Assembly: GCA_024508355.1 (NCBI GenBank)
Contig: JAMZEJ010000008.1
Coordinates: forward strand, 186,001 to 250,000
DNA length: 64,000 nt
DNA from: Rhizosaccharibacter radicis
GTDB taxonomy: Bacteria; Pseudomonadota; Alphaproteobacteria; Acetobacterales; Acetobacteraceae
Direction of reading: 5' to 3'
The notes under the pieces were generated by a model. The model made no database searches. It was not told the origin of the DNA and was given only the letters and a program-made list of their open reading frames with translations. A program made the position numbers and the translations under genes. Within the stretch, counting starts at the first letter, position 1; every line of letters begins with the position of its first letter. Positions 36,347 through 45,680 of this stretch are shown here, in pieces.

Positions 36347-37213
36347 GTGCTGGACGCGCTGTCGTTGCTGGAACTGCAGATCGGCTGGGGTGCGGACGAG
36401 GCGCTCGATCTGGCGCCGGTGGACCGGACGCGCATCGCGGCCGCGCCTGTCCTGGATCGCGCGCTCGAGCCACCGGTCCGGAGTGTCCCGGCGGCCGCGG
36501 ACACGGCGCGGGGGACCGTCGCCCCCATCCATGCCACCCCGGTCCGTGCTGCCCCGGTCCACGCTGCTCCGGTCCGCGCCGCGCTGCCGCCCCGCGGGGC
36601 CGCCGCCGCCGCTCGCGCGCTGGCGGAAGCCGCGACCGGGCTGGATGCGCTGCGCGCGGCGATGGCGGGGTTCGACGGCTGCGCCCTCCGCGACACGGCG
36701 AGCCATCTGGTGTTCGCGACCGGCGATGCGTCGCGCGGCCTTGTGGTGGTGGGCGAGGTTCCCGACGAGGAAGAAGATCGCAGCGGCCAGCCGTTCGCCG
36801 GTGCCGCGGGGGGATTGCTGGACCTGATGCTGCGGAGCATCGGACTGGAGCGGCAGGATCTGCTGCTGGCGCCGGCCCTGCCGTGGCGGCCGCCGGGCAA
36901 CCGGCAGCCCACCGCGATCGAGATCGCCACCTGCCTGCCATTCCTGCAGCACACGCTGCGGCTCGCCCGTCCCCGGCGGGTGGTGCTGATGGGCGGCAGA
37001 CCGGCGCGGATGCTGCTGGGCGACTCGGCGCGTCCCGGACCCGGCTGGCGGTCCCTCGCGGTGCCCGGTCTGGAAGCGCCCGTGCCGGTGCTGGCGATGC
37101 GCCATCCGTCCTACCTGATCGGGCATCCGGGCTCGCGGCGCGACGCGTGGCGGGCGCTGTTGTCGCTGCGGATCGCCCTGGATCGGGACACGGCGACAAT
37201 CACAGAGTCGTGA
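36347..37213 (+). CDS. Family-4-like uracil-DNA glycosylase, divergent
   Basis: Related to family 4 UDGs, which excise uracil from DNA. The 288-residue product has an Ala/Pro-rich N-terminal 90 residues, then FDGCALRDTASHLVFATGD, GEVPDEEEDRSGQPFAGAAGGLLDLML, PWRPPGNRQPTAIEIATCLPFL and HPSYLI, clearly the family fold. Departures are GEVPD where the catalytic motif is usually GEAPG, APALPW where NVVPW is common, and only two likely cluster cysteines (112 and 196). It may be inactive or altered in specificity. The GTG start has GGAAGG six bases upstream. Confidence 0.8.
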   Translation: MLDALSLLELQIGWGADEALDLAPVDRTRIAAAPVLDRALEPPVRSVPAAADTARGTVAPIHATPVRAAPVHAAPVRAALPPRGAAAAARALAEAATGLDALRAAMAGFDGCALRDTASHLVFATGDASRGLVVVGEVPDEEEDRSGQPFAGAAGGLLDLMLRSIGLERQDLLLAPALPWRPPGNRQPTAIEIATCLPFLQHTLRLARPRRVVLMGGRPARMLLGDSARPGPGWRSLAVPGLEAPVPVLAMRHPSYLIGHPGSRRDAWRALLSLRIALDRDTATITES

Positions 37214-37322
37214 GGTCGGCACAGATTCTTCTCGGTTTTTGGATGAAACCGCGTCACTTGCGCAACAACTAGGCAGTCGAAGGTTGCGCCCCTCGGCGGA
37301 TCCCTCGTAGGCACGGCGGGTC

Positions 37323-39278
37323 ATGCGAGGGTCCTGTCCAACATCCCCCCATCGCGCCGCCCGGGCTTTCCTGGCCGGCGCTGCCCTTCTGGCGAGTGCC
37401 GCGCTCTCGCCCGCCCGGGCTCAGGGGCCGGGCCGCAACGGCCGGGACCCCAGCCCGCCGGAGGAAACCGCCCTCGCCGTTCCGCGGCTGAGCTTCGGCC
37501 ATGACGGCGCCGTCGCCCTCCCCACTCCTCTGGCTCCCAGCACCGTGGCGCTGGTCCGCCGCATCTTCGCCTTGCAGCGGGACGGCGACGTGCCGGCGGC
37601 GGTGGCGCTCACCGGCCGCCTCGACGACAGCCTGCTGATGGGCGACATCCTCGCGGACCGTTATCTCCGCCCCGGGGCCGATCCGGCCCCGGATCTGGTG
37701 CGCGACTGGCTGCGGCATCACGCCGATCTTCCGGACGCTCCGGCGATGTTCCGGCTGCTCGCGTCGGTATCGCCGCACGGCATCAGGCTGCCCGCGGCGC
37801 CGTCCCAGGCCACGCTTGGCACCGAGACCGAAGCCGCGCCGCTGCCGGAGGAAGACGATCCGGCCGGCCGGGTCCTGCACCGCAACCCGCTGCTGGACCA
37901 GACCGTGCATGCCCGGATGACGAGCGGGAGCGACGGGGCCGCGAGCGCGCTGCGCCTGATCGGGGCAACGCGGTTCATCGATCCGCTCTATGCGGCCCAG
38001 CTCCGCGCCGAAGTGGCGCTGTCGCTGTTCACCGGCGGGGACGCCGTGGCCGCGCGGGAGGCCGGGCACGACGCGTTCGAGACATCCGGGCATCGTCTGG
38101 GCGCCGCGGGGTTCACCGCGGGGCTGGCCGCGTGGCGGCTGGGCGACGTGGCGGGCTCGGTCGGCCTGTTCGAGGCCGCCTCGCGCGCGCCGCTCACCTC
38201 CGCCTCCGTGCGGGCCGCCGCCGCCTTCTGGGCGGCGCGGGCGCATCTGCGGCAGGGTGAGATCGCGACCTATCGTGGCTGGCTCGGCCGGGCCGCCGCC
38301 GCGCCCCGCACCTTCTACGGACTTCTGGCCCGCCGGCTGCTGCACGAGGATGCCCCGGTGGTCGCACCGGCCGCGACCGCCGTCCGGACGGTATCGGACC
38401 GCACCCCCGTCGCCGCCCATGCGACCGGCAGCCCCCTGCCGGAAGATGCGGGCGACGTTTCCGGGCGCCCCATCCTGTCGGAGATCGACGTGGACGCGGT
38501 GGCCGCCACCCCGGCGGGACGGCGTTTCTTCGCGCTGCTGCAGGTGGGCGAGACGGACCGGGCCGAGGCGACGCTGCGGCGGCTCTGGCCGAGCGTCCAG
38601 AACGACGTCGCCCTGTGCCGGTCGATCCAGCTGGTGGCGCAGGAAGCGGGGCTGTCGAGCCTGTCCTCGCAGCTGGCCACCATCCTGCAGCAGCGGGACG
38701 GCCAGCCGCGGGCGGCGCGCTTCCCGGTGCCGAAGCTGGCGCCGCGCAGCGGGTTCACCGTCAATCCCGCCCTTGTCTATGCCCTTACCCGGCTGGAATC
38801 AAACTTCGACGCCTCGGCGGTGTCCGGGGCCGGGGCGCACGGGCTGATGCAGCTGATGCCGGTGACGGCGGGCTTCGTGTCCGGCCACCCGGACCGCTAC
38901 GCCGACGACAACGCGGAAGCGCTGCATAATCCCGGGCTCAACCTCGAGCTGGGACAGCGCTACCTGGCCTATCTGTCGCGGCAGGCGCCGGTGGACGACG
39001 ACCTCGTGCGGCTGCTCGCTTCCTATAATGCCGGGCCGAACGCCGTGGCGCGCTGGCACGACGCCATGGCGGACACCGGCGAGGACCCGCTGCTGTTCAT
39101 CGAAAGCCTGCCCACGGAGGAAACCCGCGACTACGTCCACCGGGCCTTCACCTATCTGTGGATCTACGCCGCCCGCCTCGGCACCGGATCGCCCTCGCTG
39201 GCGGCGCTGGCGGCCGGAGCGTGGCCGCATTTTTCCGACGAGCAGGCGCTGCACCGCGCCCGTCTGACCCTGCACTAG
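37323..39278 (+). CDS. slt: Soluble lytic murein transglycosylase (Slt type)
   Basis: Periplasmic enzyme that cleaves peptidoglycan glycan strands to 1,6-anhydromuropeptides. The 651 residues comprise a signal peptide (AFLAGAALLASAALSPARA), a long helical superhelix and a C-terminal SLT goose-type lysozyme domain. The catalytic Glu lies in YALTRLESNFDASAVSGAGA, followed by HGLMQLMPVTA, NLELGQRYLAYL and LLASYNAGPNAVARW. In alphaproteobacteria this class recycles cell wall and can open space for the flagellar rod. It converges with the LysR gene. Confidence 0.93.
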   Translation: MRGSCPTSPHRAARAFLAGAALLASAALSPARAQGPGRNGRDPSPPEETALAVPRLSFGHDGAVALPTPLAPSTVALVRRIFALQRDGDVPAAVALTGRLDDSLLMGDILADRYLRPGADPAPDLVRDWLRHHADLPDAPAMFRLLASVSPHGIRLPAAPSQATLGTETEAAPLPEEDDPAGRVLHRNPLLDQTVHARMTSGSDGAASALRLIGATRFIDPLYAAQLRAEVALSLFTGGDAVAAREAGHDAFETSGHRLGAAGFTAGLAAWRLGDVAGSVGLFEAASRAPLTSASVRAAAAFWAARAHLRQGEIATYRGWLGRAAAAPRTFYGLLARRLLHEDAPVVAPAATAVRTVSDRTPVAAHATGSPLPEDAGDVSGRPILSEIDVDAVAATPAGRRFFALLQVGETDRAEATLRRLWPSVQNDVALCRSIQLVAQEAGLSSLSSQLATILQQRDGQPRAARFPVPKLAPRSGFTVNPALVYALTRLESNFDASAVSGAGAHGLMQLMPVTAGFVSGHPDRYADDNAEALHNPGLNLELGQRYLAYLSRQAPVDDDLVRLLASYNAGPNAVARWHDAMADTGEDPLLFIESLPTEETRDYVHRAFTYLWIYAARLGTGSPSLAALAAGAWPHFSDEQALHRARLTLH

Positions 39279-39316
39279 GATCGCCCCGGAGCCGGTGCCC
39301 GCCGGCGGCCCTGGGT

Positions 39317-40282
39317 TCAAGCCCCCGGATCGGGCGCGGTCGCCAGCAGAAGGGCTTGCCGATCGAGATCGCGGCGCAGCAGCGGCGTCATCGACTCGAC
39401 GAAATGACGCAGCAGCCGGTCGCGGCGGCCGGCCGCGTGGAACAACAGATGCACGGGCACCGGCGGCGGCTCGAAGGGGCGCAGCAGGCGGACCAGCCGC
39501 CCGGCGGCCAGATGCTCCGCCACCTGATAGGACATCGCCCGGCAGATCCCGCTGCCCCGGACGGCGGCATCCACGGCCGCCCCGGCGGAGTTCAGCGCCA
39601 GATGCGGCCGGACCGGAACGCCCCGGCGGAAACGGGGCGCGGGACCGCCGCCGTCGATGCCGAAGCGCCAGATCACCTGCATCTCCCCCTCGCCCGCGCC
39701 GTCGATGCATCGGTGCCGGCCGAGCTCCTCCGGGGTGGCCGGCGATCCGCTTCGCCGGAGATAGGAGGCCGCCGCGCAGTAAAGCGGCCGCACCTCGCCG
39801 AGCCTGACGGCGCGCAGAACGGAGTCGGGCAGTTCCGCCAGCCGCACCGCGACATCGATGCCTTCGGCCACCAGATCCACCGTCCGGTTCACGAGCAGGG
39901 CGCGGAGCCGCACCTCGGGATGGGCCGCCAGGACGTCTTCCGCGGCAGGCATCACCGCGCTGCGCCCGAACAGCTCCGGCGCGGAGATGGCGATGCGGCC
40001 GGAAAGCTCCCCGCCCGGGGCGCGTGCCGCCTCGGCGCCGGTTTCCAGGGCGTCGAGTTCCGCCAGGATGGTGCGGCAACCGCCCAGAAAGCGTTCGCCG
40101 CGCTCGGTCAGCCGCAGCCGGCGGGTGGTACGGAACAGCAGCCGCTCGCCCGCATGAGCTTCCAGCAGCGTGATCGCGCGGGTGATGCTGGCGGGCGACC
40201 GCCCCAGCCGGCGGGCGGCGGCGGCGAGCGAGCCCCCGTCGATGGCGGCGGCGAACATCCGCATCGCGTCCAACCGGTCCAT
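39317..40282 (-). CDS. LysR-family transcriptional regulator
   Basis: 321 residues. The N-terminal winged helix-turn-helix (MDRLDAMRMFAAAIDGGSLAAAARRLGRSPASITRAITLLEAHAGERLLFRTTRRLRLTERG) is standard LysR. The rest is a periplasmic-binding-protein-like effector domain with ISAPELFGRSAVMP and VNRTVDLVAEGIDVAVRLAEL. It is transcribed away from an alpha/beta hydrolase across a 114-base gap, the usual layout for a LysR regulator and its target. That gap contains CGTTGCA (40283) and TGCAACG (40336) in inverted orientation. Confidence 0.92.
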   Translation of the reverse strand: MDRLDAMRMFAAAIDGGSLAAAARRLGRSPASITRAITLLEAHAGERLLFRTTRRLRLTERGERFLGGCRTILAELDALETGAEAARAPGGELSGRIAISAPELFGRSAVMPAAEDVLAAHPEVRLRALLVNRTVDLVAEGIDVAVRLAELPDSVLRAVRLGEVRPLYCAAASYLRRSGSPATPEELGRHRCIDGAGEGEMQVIWRFGIDGGGPAPRFRRGVPVRPHLALNSAGAAVDAAVRGSGICRAMSYQVAEHLAAGRLVRLLRPFEPPPVPVHLLFHAAGRRDRLLRHFVESMTPLLRRDLDRQALLLATAPDPGA

Positions 40283-40396
40283 CGTTGCAGTTCCTGAAAG
40301 TCCGGCTTTCGAGGTTCACGCGTTATGCCGGGACGTGCAACGGTCCATGTCATCCGGACCGGGGCTTACGCCCCAGCGCCTGGGAGTTCCGATGCC

Positions 40397-41251
40397 ATGA
40401 CCGTCCGCTTCGATACCGTCGCCGTGGGCGACAGCCGCGTGTTCTTCCGCGAGGCGGGACCGGCGGACGCGCCGGTCCTGCTGCTGCTGCACGGGTTCCC
40501 GTCGAGCAGCCACATGTTCCGGGACCTGATGCCGCTGCTGGCGGACCGGTTCCGGGTGATCGCCCCGGACCTGCCAGGATTCGGCCGCACGGAAGTGGCG
40601 CCGGGCTTCGGCTTCAGCTTCGACGCGCTGGCGGACGTGGTGGAGGGCTTCACGGACGCGCTGGGCCTCCGCCGCTACGCGCTCTACGTGTTCGACTACG
40701 GCGCGCCGACCGGCTTCAGGCTGGCGGTCCGTCATCCCGGGCGGGTGAGCGCCATCGTCACCCAGAACGGCAACGCCTATCTCGACGGGTTCGGCGAGGG
40801 GTGGGACGACTGGCGCCGCTACTGGCAGGATCCGACCCCCGCCAACCGCGAACGCTGCCGGGCGGCGCTCGGCACCGAGGCGATCCGCTGGCAGTACGAG
40901 ACCGGGGCGCCGGCGGGGCGGGTGGGGCCGGATGGCTGGACGCTGGATGAGCACTACCTGACGCGGCCCGGGCGGGCAGACGCGCAGCTGGACCTGATCC
41001 TGTCCTACCGCGGCAATCTGGAGCGCTACGGGGACTTCCAGCGCTATTTCCGCGACCACCAGCCGCCGCTGCTGGCGGCGTGGGGCCGCAACGACCGCAT
41101 CTTCGTCCCGGCCGGCGCGGAAGCGTTCCGGCGCGACCTTCCCGACGCCGAGATCAGGTTCCTCGACACGGGTCATTTCGCGCTGGAAAGCCATGCCGGC
41201 GAGATGGCGGCGCTGATCCGCGACTTCCTGGACCGGCGCGTCGGACGCTGA
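40397..41251 (+). CDS. Alpha/beta hydrolase with Asp nucleophile (epoxide hydrolase-like)
   Basis: Cytoplasmic hydrolase of 284 residues. The oxyanion motif HGFPSSS and PDLPGFGRTEV mark the fold. The nucleophile elbow reads VFDYGAPTG, so the nucleophile is Asp, as in epoxide hydrolases and haloalkane dehalogenases, not Ser. The acid is probably in WGRNDRIF and the base His in DTGHFALE. The start is the ATG at 40397 with GGGAG upstream; an upstream frame from 40325 is not supported. It is divergent from a LysR gene that probably controls it. The substrate is unknown. Confidence 0.88.
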   Translation: MTVRFDTVAVGDSRVFFREAGPADAPVLLLLHGFPSSSHMFRDLMPLLADRFRVIAPDLPGFGRTEVAPGFGFSFDALADVVEGFTDALGLRRYALYVFDYGAPTGFRLAVRHPGRVSAIVTQNGNAYLDGFGEGWDDWRRYWQDPTPANRERCRAALGTEAIRWQYETGAPAGRVGPDGWTLDEHYLTRPGRADAQLDLILSYRGNLERYGDFQRYFRDHQPPLLAAWGRNDRIFVPAGAEAFRRDLPDAEIRFLDTGHFALESHAGEMAALIRDFLDRRVGR

Positions 41252-41279
41252 ACCGGCCGGAGGCGCGACGGCCCGGAGC

Positions 41280-42569
41280 CTAGTTCTCGGCCAGGGCCTG
41301 GCGGCTGGCGCGGATGCGGTGCACCCGCCGGCCGTCCATCTCGGTCACCTCGAACATCCAGCCGGCGAACGCCACCTTGTCGCCGGGCGAGGGCACCCGG
41401 CGGAGCAACGCGAGGATCAGGCCGCCCAGGGTGTGATAGGAGCCTTCGGCCGGAAGATCGGGCAGCAACAGGCGGTCCTTGACCTCGTCGGCCGGCGAGG
41501 AGCCGTCCATCTCGATCACGTCGAGCCCGGTATGCTCGGGGTGCGGGCGGTGGCCATGCTCGGGCTGCTCGCCCACGATGGCTTCCAGCACATCGGCGGC
41601 GGTGGCGACGCCCTCGAACGAGCCGTACTCGTCGAGCACCAGTACCATGCCCGCCGGGGAGCCGCGCAGCCGGTCCAGCACGTCGAACGCGCCGAGCGTG
41701 TCCGGCACCACGGTGGGCGGCGACATCACCGCTTCCACCGATAACGGCATGTTCTGCAGCAGCAGGTCGAGCACGGTGCCCGACAGGATGATGCCCACCG
41801 GGTTGTCGATGTCGCCGTCGCACACCACCAGCCGGGCATGGGTGCCGAGGCGGATGATGCGCGCCAGTTCCTCCGGCGAGGCGTGGCGATCCACCCAGGC
41901 CAGCTCGTTTCGGGGCGTCATGATCGCGCGCACCGGGCGGTCGGCCAAGCGGAGCAGCCGCTCGATCATGTTGCGCTCCTCGGCCTCGAGCACACCGCTC
42001 TGCGCGCTTTCCGCGATCAGGGCGCGCAGCTCCTCCTCCGTGACGGTGTGGCGGGCCATCTTGCCGACGCCGATCAGCCGCAGGATCAGGCTGGACGACC
42101 GGCCGAGCAGCCAGACCGCCGGGCTGGCCACCCGCGACACCGCCAGCAGCGGCAGGGCAAGGCGGGCCGCGATCACCTCGGGATGGCGCAGCGCCAGCTG
42201 CTTGGGAACGAGCTCGCCCAGCACCAGCATCAGCGCGGTGATCACCACCACGCACAATGCGAGAGACAGCTCGGAGGCGAACGGCGCCAGCGCCGGGATG
42301 CGGGCGAGTCGCGGTGCCAGGTCGGCGGCGATGCTGGCACCGCCGAAGGTGCCTTCCAGGATGGAGACCAGGGTGATGCCCACCTGCACGGTGGGCAGGA
42401 AGCTCTGGGGATCGTCGGCGAGATGGCGCGCCCGCTCTGCGCCCGGCACGCCGCGGCGGGCCAGCACCGCCAGCCTGGCGCGCCGCGCGGAGATCAGCGC
42501 GAGCTCGCCCATGGCGAACAGCCCGTTCAACAGCACGAGCAACAGGATCACGACGATGGACACGAGCAT
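41280..42569 (-). CDS. CorC/HlyC-family CBS-domain membrane protein
   Basis: Hemolysin-C/CorC-type protein of 429 residues, proposed to act in Mg2+/Co2+ efflux. It has an N-terminal DUF21 membrane domain with about four segments (VSIVVILLLVLLNGLFAMGELALISARRARL ... GELVPKQLALRHP), a pair of CBS domains (about 210-335, including IMTPRNELAWVD and VLDEYGSFEGVATAADVLEAIVGE) and the C-terminal CorC_HlyC FAD-like-fold domain ending in MFEVTEMDGRRVHRIR. No toxin function should be read into the family name. Confidence 0.92.
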   Translation of the reverse strand: MLVSIVVILLLVLLNGLFAMGELALISARRARLAVLARRGVPGAERARHLADDPQSFLPTVQVGITLVSILEGTFGGASIAADLAPRLARIPALAPFASELSLALCVVVITALMLVLGELVPKQLALRHPEVIAARLALPLLAVSRVASPAVWLLGRSSSLILRLIGVGKMARHTVTEEELRALIAESAQSGVLEAEERNMIERLLRLADRPVRAIMTPRNELAWVDRHASPEELARIIRLGTHARLVVCDGDIDNPVGIILSGTVLDLLLQNMPLSVEAVMSPPTVVPDTLGAFDVLDRLRGSPAGMVLVLDEYGSFEGVATAADVLEAIVGEQPEHGHRPHPEHTGLDVIEMDGSSPADEVKDRLLLPDLPAEGSYHTLGGLILALLRRVPSPGDKVAFAGWMFEVTEMDGRRVHRIRASRQALAEN

Positions 42570-42667
42570 GGCGCGTCCGTTCTAGAGCATCATCCGCGGA
42601 ACATCATCCGTCCGGGCCGCCATCCCGGCGCACGCAGGCCGGACGATGCCGCGGGAGAGGGCCGCCG

Positions 42668-42695
42668 GGGGGACGCCGGCGCGACGGCATCCCCC
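42668..42695 (-). terminator. Hairpin after copD
   Basis: GGGGGACGCCG (42668-42678) and CGGCATCCCCC (42685-42695) pair over 11 positions with one G-T mismatch. The stem begins 8 bases after the copD stop. No T-run follows on the minus strand, so the terminator call is tentative. Confidence 0.4.
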
Positions 42696-42703
42696 GCCGG
42701 GTC

Positions 42704-44365
42704 TCAGGCTTCGCGGTACCAGAGCAGGATCACGCCCACCAGCACGAAGCAGATCGGCCAGACCCAGCCGGCGATGCGCCCGCCGCGCCCGGGCAGCCGC
42801 AGTTCGAGCCACCGGCCCCAGCCCGCCGCGATGCCGGCGATCGCCAGCGGCGTGTGGGTCAGCTCGATCAGCTCCGCGTCCTTGACGTTGGCGATCTGGT
42901 GCGAATGGGTCAGCAGCAGCGCGCCGCCGGCCGCGACCATCAAGGGAAACACCAGCGCCGCGCGGGGGGAGCGGAGGCGCCCGGTCTGCACCGCCCATTC
43001 GAAGGCGGCGAACACCAGGATCAGCACCACGAACAGCCGGTGCTGCACCACCTCCACGTCGCGGAAGGCTGCCATGAAATCCTCCTTGCCGAGCGGCCAG
43101 ACCTCGGGGTCGGAGCGCAGCAGCAGGAAGCCCGCCAGCAACAGGAACACCAGCGGCCAATGCCGCGCCGGCCTGAACCCGGCATGGGCCAGCAGCACCA
43201 GCAGGCCGATGGCGATCACGAAGATGCCGGCCCAGTGATGGTTGTATTCGGACCAGGCGATGTCGTCGGCGTTGCGGGGCGGCAGCGTGCCGTCGCCGGG
43301 CACGAAGGCCGGGGCGGTGGCGTGGTGTTCCTGCGCGGCCTGCTTGTCGATCTTGGCCTGCAGTTCCGGGATCGCGAGCACATCGTGGTCGGGGGACGTG
43401 AGGCGCGGCCAGACCGGGGCGTTGCGTTCCACGATCTCGTGCCAGGACACGCGGTCCTCGGTGAGGTCCACCGCGGGCGGCACGGACGTGAGCGAGGCGG
43501 CCGCGAAGAAGATGGAGAAGCCGATGCCGATCTCGACCTCGGCGAAGCGCTTCATCCGCACGACGGACGCGCCGGGATCGCGTCGCAGTCGCTCGGTGAC
43601 CAGGAAGTTGCCGGCACCGAGCGCCAGCAGCCCGATGAACAGCGCGATCTTGGCACCGACCATGGTGCCGTAGGCCGTGCCGTAGAACGCCGGCAGGGAG
43701 CCCACATAGGCGATGAACATGGTGACGCCGGACACCAGGATGCAGGCGACGCCGGCCATCGACACGCGCGAGAACCGAGCGCCGACCAGCCGCCATCCGA
43801 CACCGTCATGCACCTCGGCGAGCGCGATCAGGAACGCGGGGATGCCACCGATCCAGATCGCGGCGCCGAGCTGGTGCAGCCATTCCACCACCAGCAGAAG
43901 CGGCGAGTTGTCGATGCGCGCGGCGGCGTGGGTGGTCATGGTGGCGGCGACGAGCTCGATCGCCGCGATCAACAGCAGGGCGATCCCGGGGACCTGCCAG
44001 GCGGTGGCGCTGGGACGCCGGGCGGTGCACACCGCCAGCAGAAGGGCGCATGCGATCTTCACGACCGCAGACACGGCGAAGTTCGCCTGCATGACGTCGC
44101 CGAAGCTCAGATCCACGGTGCTCATCAGCACCGCGACCTGCAAACCGTTGCCGAGCGCTTCCACGGCCACGAGGGCGATGGCGCTCCAGAAGGCGAGCCG
44201 TGTCACCCGGTCGAGGATGCGACCGCCGCCGGAAAGCCGGCCGGCGAAGGGCCGGGCCAGCAGCACCAGAAACAGCACCGAGCCAAGCGCCATGGACTGG
44301 GCGACGATGGTCAGCCCGTGCAGGACGATGCTGAGATAGCCGAACAGATCGACGAGAAGGGACAC
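42704..44365 (-). CDS. copD: Copper resistance protein CopD, elongated form
   Basis: Inner-membrane protein of 553 residues, thought to move copper across the inner membrane together with CopC. The first 300 residues are the CopD domain (HGLTIVAQSMALGSVLFLVLLARPF, WLHQLGAAIWIGGIPAFLIAL, SRVSMAGVACILVSGVTMF). The rest, about 330-553, adds a soluble loop and some six further membrane segments with many His residues (SEYNHHWAG, VVQHRLFVV, LLTHSHQIANVK, LTHTPLAI). Usual CopD proteins are near 300 residues, so this is a fusion or extended subfamily. It lies 13 bases downstream of copC in one operon. Confidence 0.88.
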   Translation of the reverse strand: MSLLVDLFGYLSIVLHGLTIVAQSMALGSVLFLVLLARPFAGRLSGGGRILDRVTRLAFWSAIALVAVEALGNGLQVAVLMSTVDLSFGDVMQANFAVSAVVKIACALLLAVCTARRPSATAWQVPGIALLLIAAIELVAATMTTHAAARIDNSPLLLVVEWLHQLGAAIWIGGIPAFLIALAEVHDGVGWRLVGARFSRVSMAGVACILVSGVTMFIAYVGSLPAFYGTAYGTMVGAKIALFIGLLALGAGNFLVTERLRRDPGASVVRMKRFAEVEIGIGFSIFFAAASLTSVPPAVDLTEDRVSWHEIVERNAPVWPRLTSPDHDVLAIPELQAKIDKQAAQEHHATAPAFVPGDGTLPPRNADDIAWSEYNHHWAGIFVIAIGLLVLLAHAGFRPARHWPLVFLLLAGFLLLRSDPEVWPLGKEDFMAAFRDVEVVQHRLFVVLILVFAAFEWAVQTGRLRSPRAALVFPLMVAAGGALLLTHSHQIANVKDAELIELTHTPLAIAGIAAGWGRWLELRLPGRGGRIAGWVWPICFVLVGVILLWYREA

Positions 44366-44378
44366 GGCTCGCGACGCC

Positions 44379-44810
44379 TCAGGGCTTGGGCGCGGCGGCG
44401 GCGGGCGCGGCCTGGTCCGCCGCGGGGGCGTCGCCCACGGTGAAGGGCACGTCGCCGCGGGTGATATGTCCGTCCACCGCGAGGGCCTGCCAGCGCAGCG
44501 TGTAGCTGCCGGGCTTCAGGTCCGCCTCGGCATCCAGGGCGTTGGCGGGGCTGCTGGCGCTCACCGGCAACACCACGTGCGAGCCGCCGGGGCCGTTCAG
44601 GGTCAGGCGCGAGCGCTTGTGGTCGATGCGGCTGTTATATTCGAAATGCAGGGTCTGGTGGCCGGGTGCGATGGTGCCATTCAGCGCCGGCGTGCTCTTG
44701 AGCAGGATGGCGTGGGCCAGGGCGGCACCGGACGGCAGGGCGGCGGCCAGCAGCGGCGAAAGCAGCGCCGCGACGGCGGCCCGGCGGGAACAACGGAAAG
44801 CAGCGTTCAT
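44379..44810 (-). CDS. copC: Copper resistance protein CopC (periplasmic)
   Basis: Small periplasmic copper-binding protein, 143 residues. A twin-arginine-containing signal (CSRRAAVAALLSPLLAAALPSGAALA) precedes the mature N-terminus HAILLKSTPALNGTI. The mature first His, together with the His in DGHITRGDVPFTV, matches the Cu(II) site of CopC. The Met-rich Cu(I) loop of plasmid CopC is missing. The C-terminus is a short Ala/Pro tail. It is the first gene of the copC-copD operon. Confidence 0.92.
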   Translation of the reverse strand: MNAAFRCSRRAAVAALLSPLLAAALPSGAALAHAILLKSTPALNGTIAPGHQTLHFEYNSRIDHKRSRLTLNGPGGSHVVLPVSASSPANALDAEADLKPGSYTLRWQALAVDGHITRGDVPFTVGDAPAADQAAPAAAAPKP

Positions 44811-44903
44811 ATGGGAAAGGTCCTGGCAGGCGGGAACCCGAGGAAGTGCGGCGGCCTGCCCGCGCCGGACGGAAGGCGACGCTCTAATTCAAATCAGGGT
44901 CGG

Positions 44904-45680
44904 GTGGAACCGTCCGCGTCGCGCCGGACGGCGATGATGGCGGCCGCGATGACGGCGATGGCGCTGCCGGGGTGGCTGCTCGGCGGCGCCCCGGTGATGG
45001 CGAGCGCGGCGTCCGGCGGATCGGCGGCCTCCGGCGTCGTCACCGGCGGCCCGGCGCCCGCGGTGCCCGCGGTGCCCCCTGGGCTCGACCGGAGGCTGTT
45101 CGCGCAGAACCCGGCAACGAAGGCCCGGCACGGTTTTCCGGCGGTCGCGGACATGCGGGACGGTCCTCCCCTGCCCGATCCGGCGCCCGGCGGCTCCGAC
45201 GAGTCGGCGTCGGCGGCCGGGGCGGGGTCGATGACCGACGGGGGCGGCCACGCGCCGATCGGGGCACGGCTCCATTGGCCGTCGCCGGTGGCGGCGCGGT
45301 GTCTGTCGTCGCCCTATGGCTGGCGGCACCGGGTGGGACCCATGGCGCCGGCGGGCTTCCACAACGGCGTCGACATCCCCGCGCCGGCGGGCGAGATGGT
45401 GCGGGCGCCCGCGGCCGGACGGGTGAGTCGAATCCGCCGCATAGGAATCGGCGGCCTGCAGGTGACGGTGGAACATCCGGGCGGCCTGCGCACGCTCTAT
45501 GCCCATCTGGGCAGCGTGGTGCCGAACCTGGCGGAAGGACGAACGATGCTCGCGGCCGGCGACCCGGTGGGCCGTATCGGCCGGACGGGCGTCACCTACG
45601 GCACGCATCTGTTCTTCGCGGTGTGGGCGAACGGAACCCAGATCGATCCGGAATGGCTGCTGCAGCTGCCACCCTGTTGA
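44904..45680 (+). CDS. M23-family (LytM-like) peptidase, exported
   Basis: Peptidoglycan endopeptidase or amidase activator of 258 residues. A signal peptide (MMAAAMTAMALPGWLLGGAPVMASA) leads to a Pro/Gly-rich linker and the M23 domain at the C-terminus: SSPYGWRHRVGPMAPAGFHNGVDIPAPAGEMVRAPAAGRV, LQVTVEHPGGLRTLYAHLGSV and GRTGVTYGTHLFFAVW. The first zinc ligand region is FHNGVDI, where the His and Asp are retained; YAHL and THLFF supply the others. The start is a GTG at 44904 or the ATG at 44934. It is divergent from copC and convergent with the ornithine decarboxylase gene. Confidence 0.85.
   Translation: MEPSASRRTAMMAAAMTAMALPGWLLGGAPVMASAASGGSAASGVVTGGPAPAVPAVPPGLDRRLFAQNPATKARHGFPAVADMRDGPPLPDPAPGGSDESASAAGAGSMTDGGGHAPIGARLHWPSPVAARCLSSPYGWRHRVGPMAPAGFHNGVDIPAPAGEMVRAPAAGRVSRIRRIGIGGLQVTVEHPGGLRTLYAHLGSVVPNLAEGRTMLAAGDPVGRIGRTGVTYGTHLFFAVWANGTQIDPEWLLQLPPC

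Noticed and set aside
40283..40342. CGTTGCA and TGCAACG inverted elements in the LysR-hydrolase gap
   Set aside because: Arms of 7 bases separated by 46 bases are weak, and do not form the T-N11-A box expected of LysR; kept only as a note in the LysR entry.
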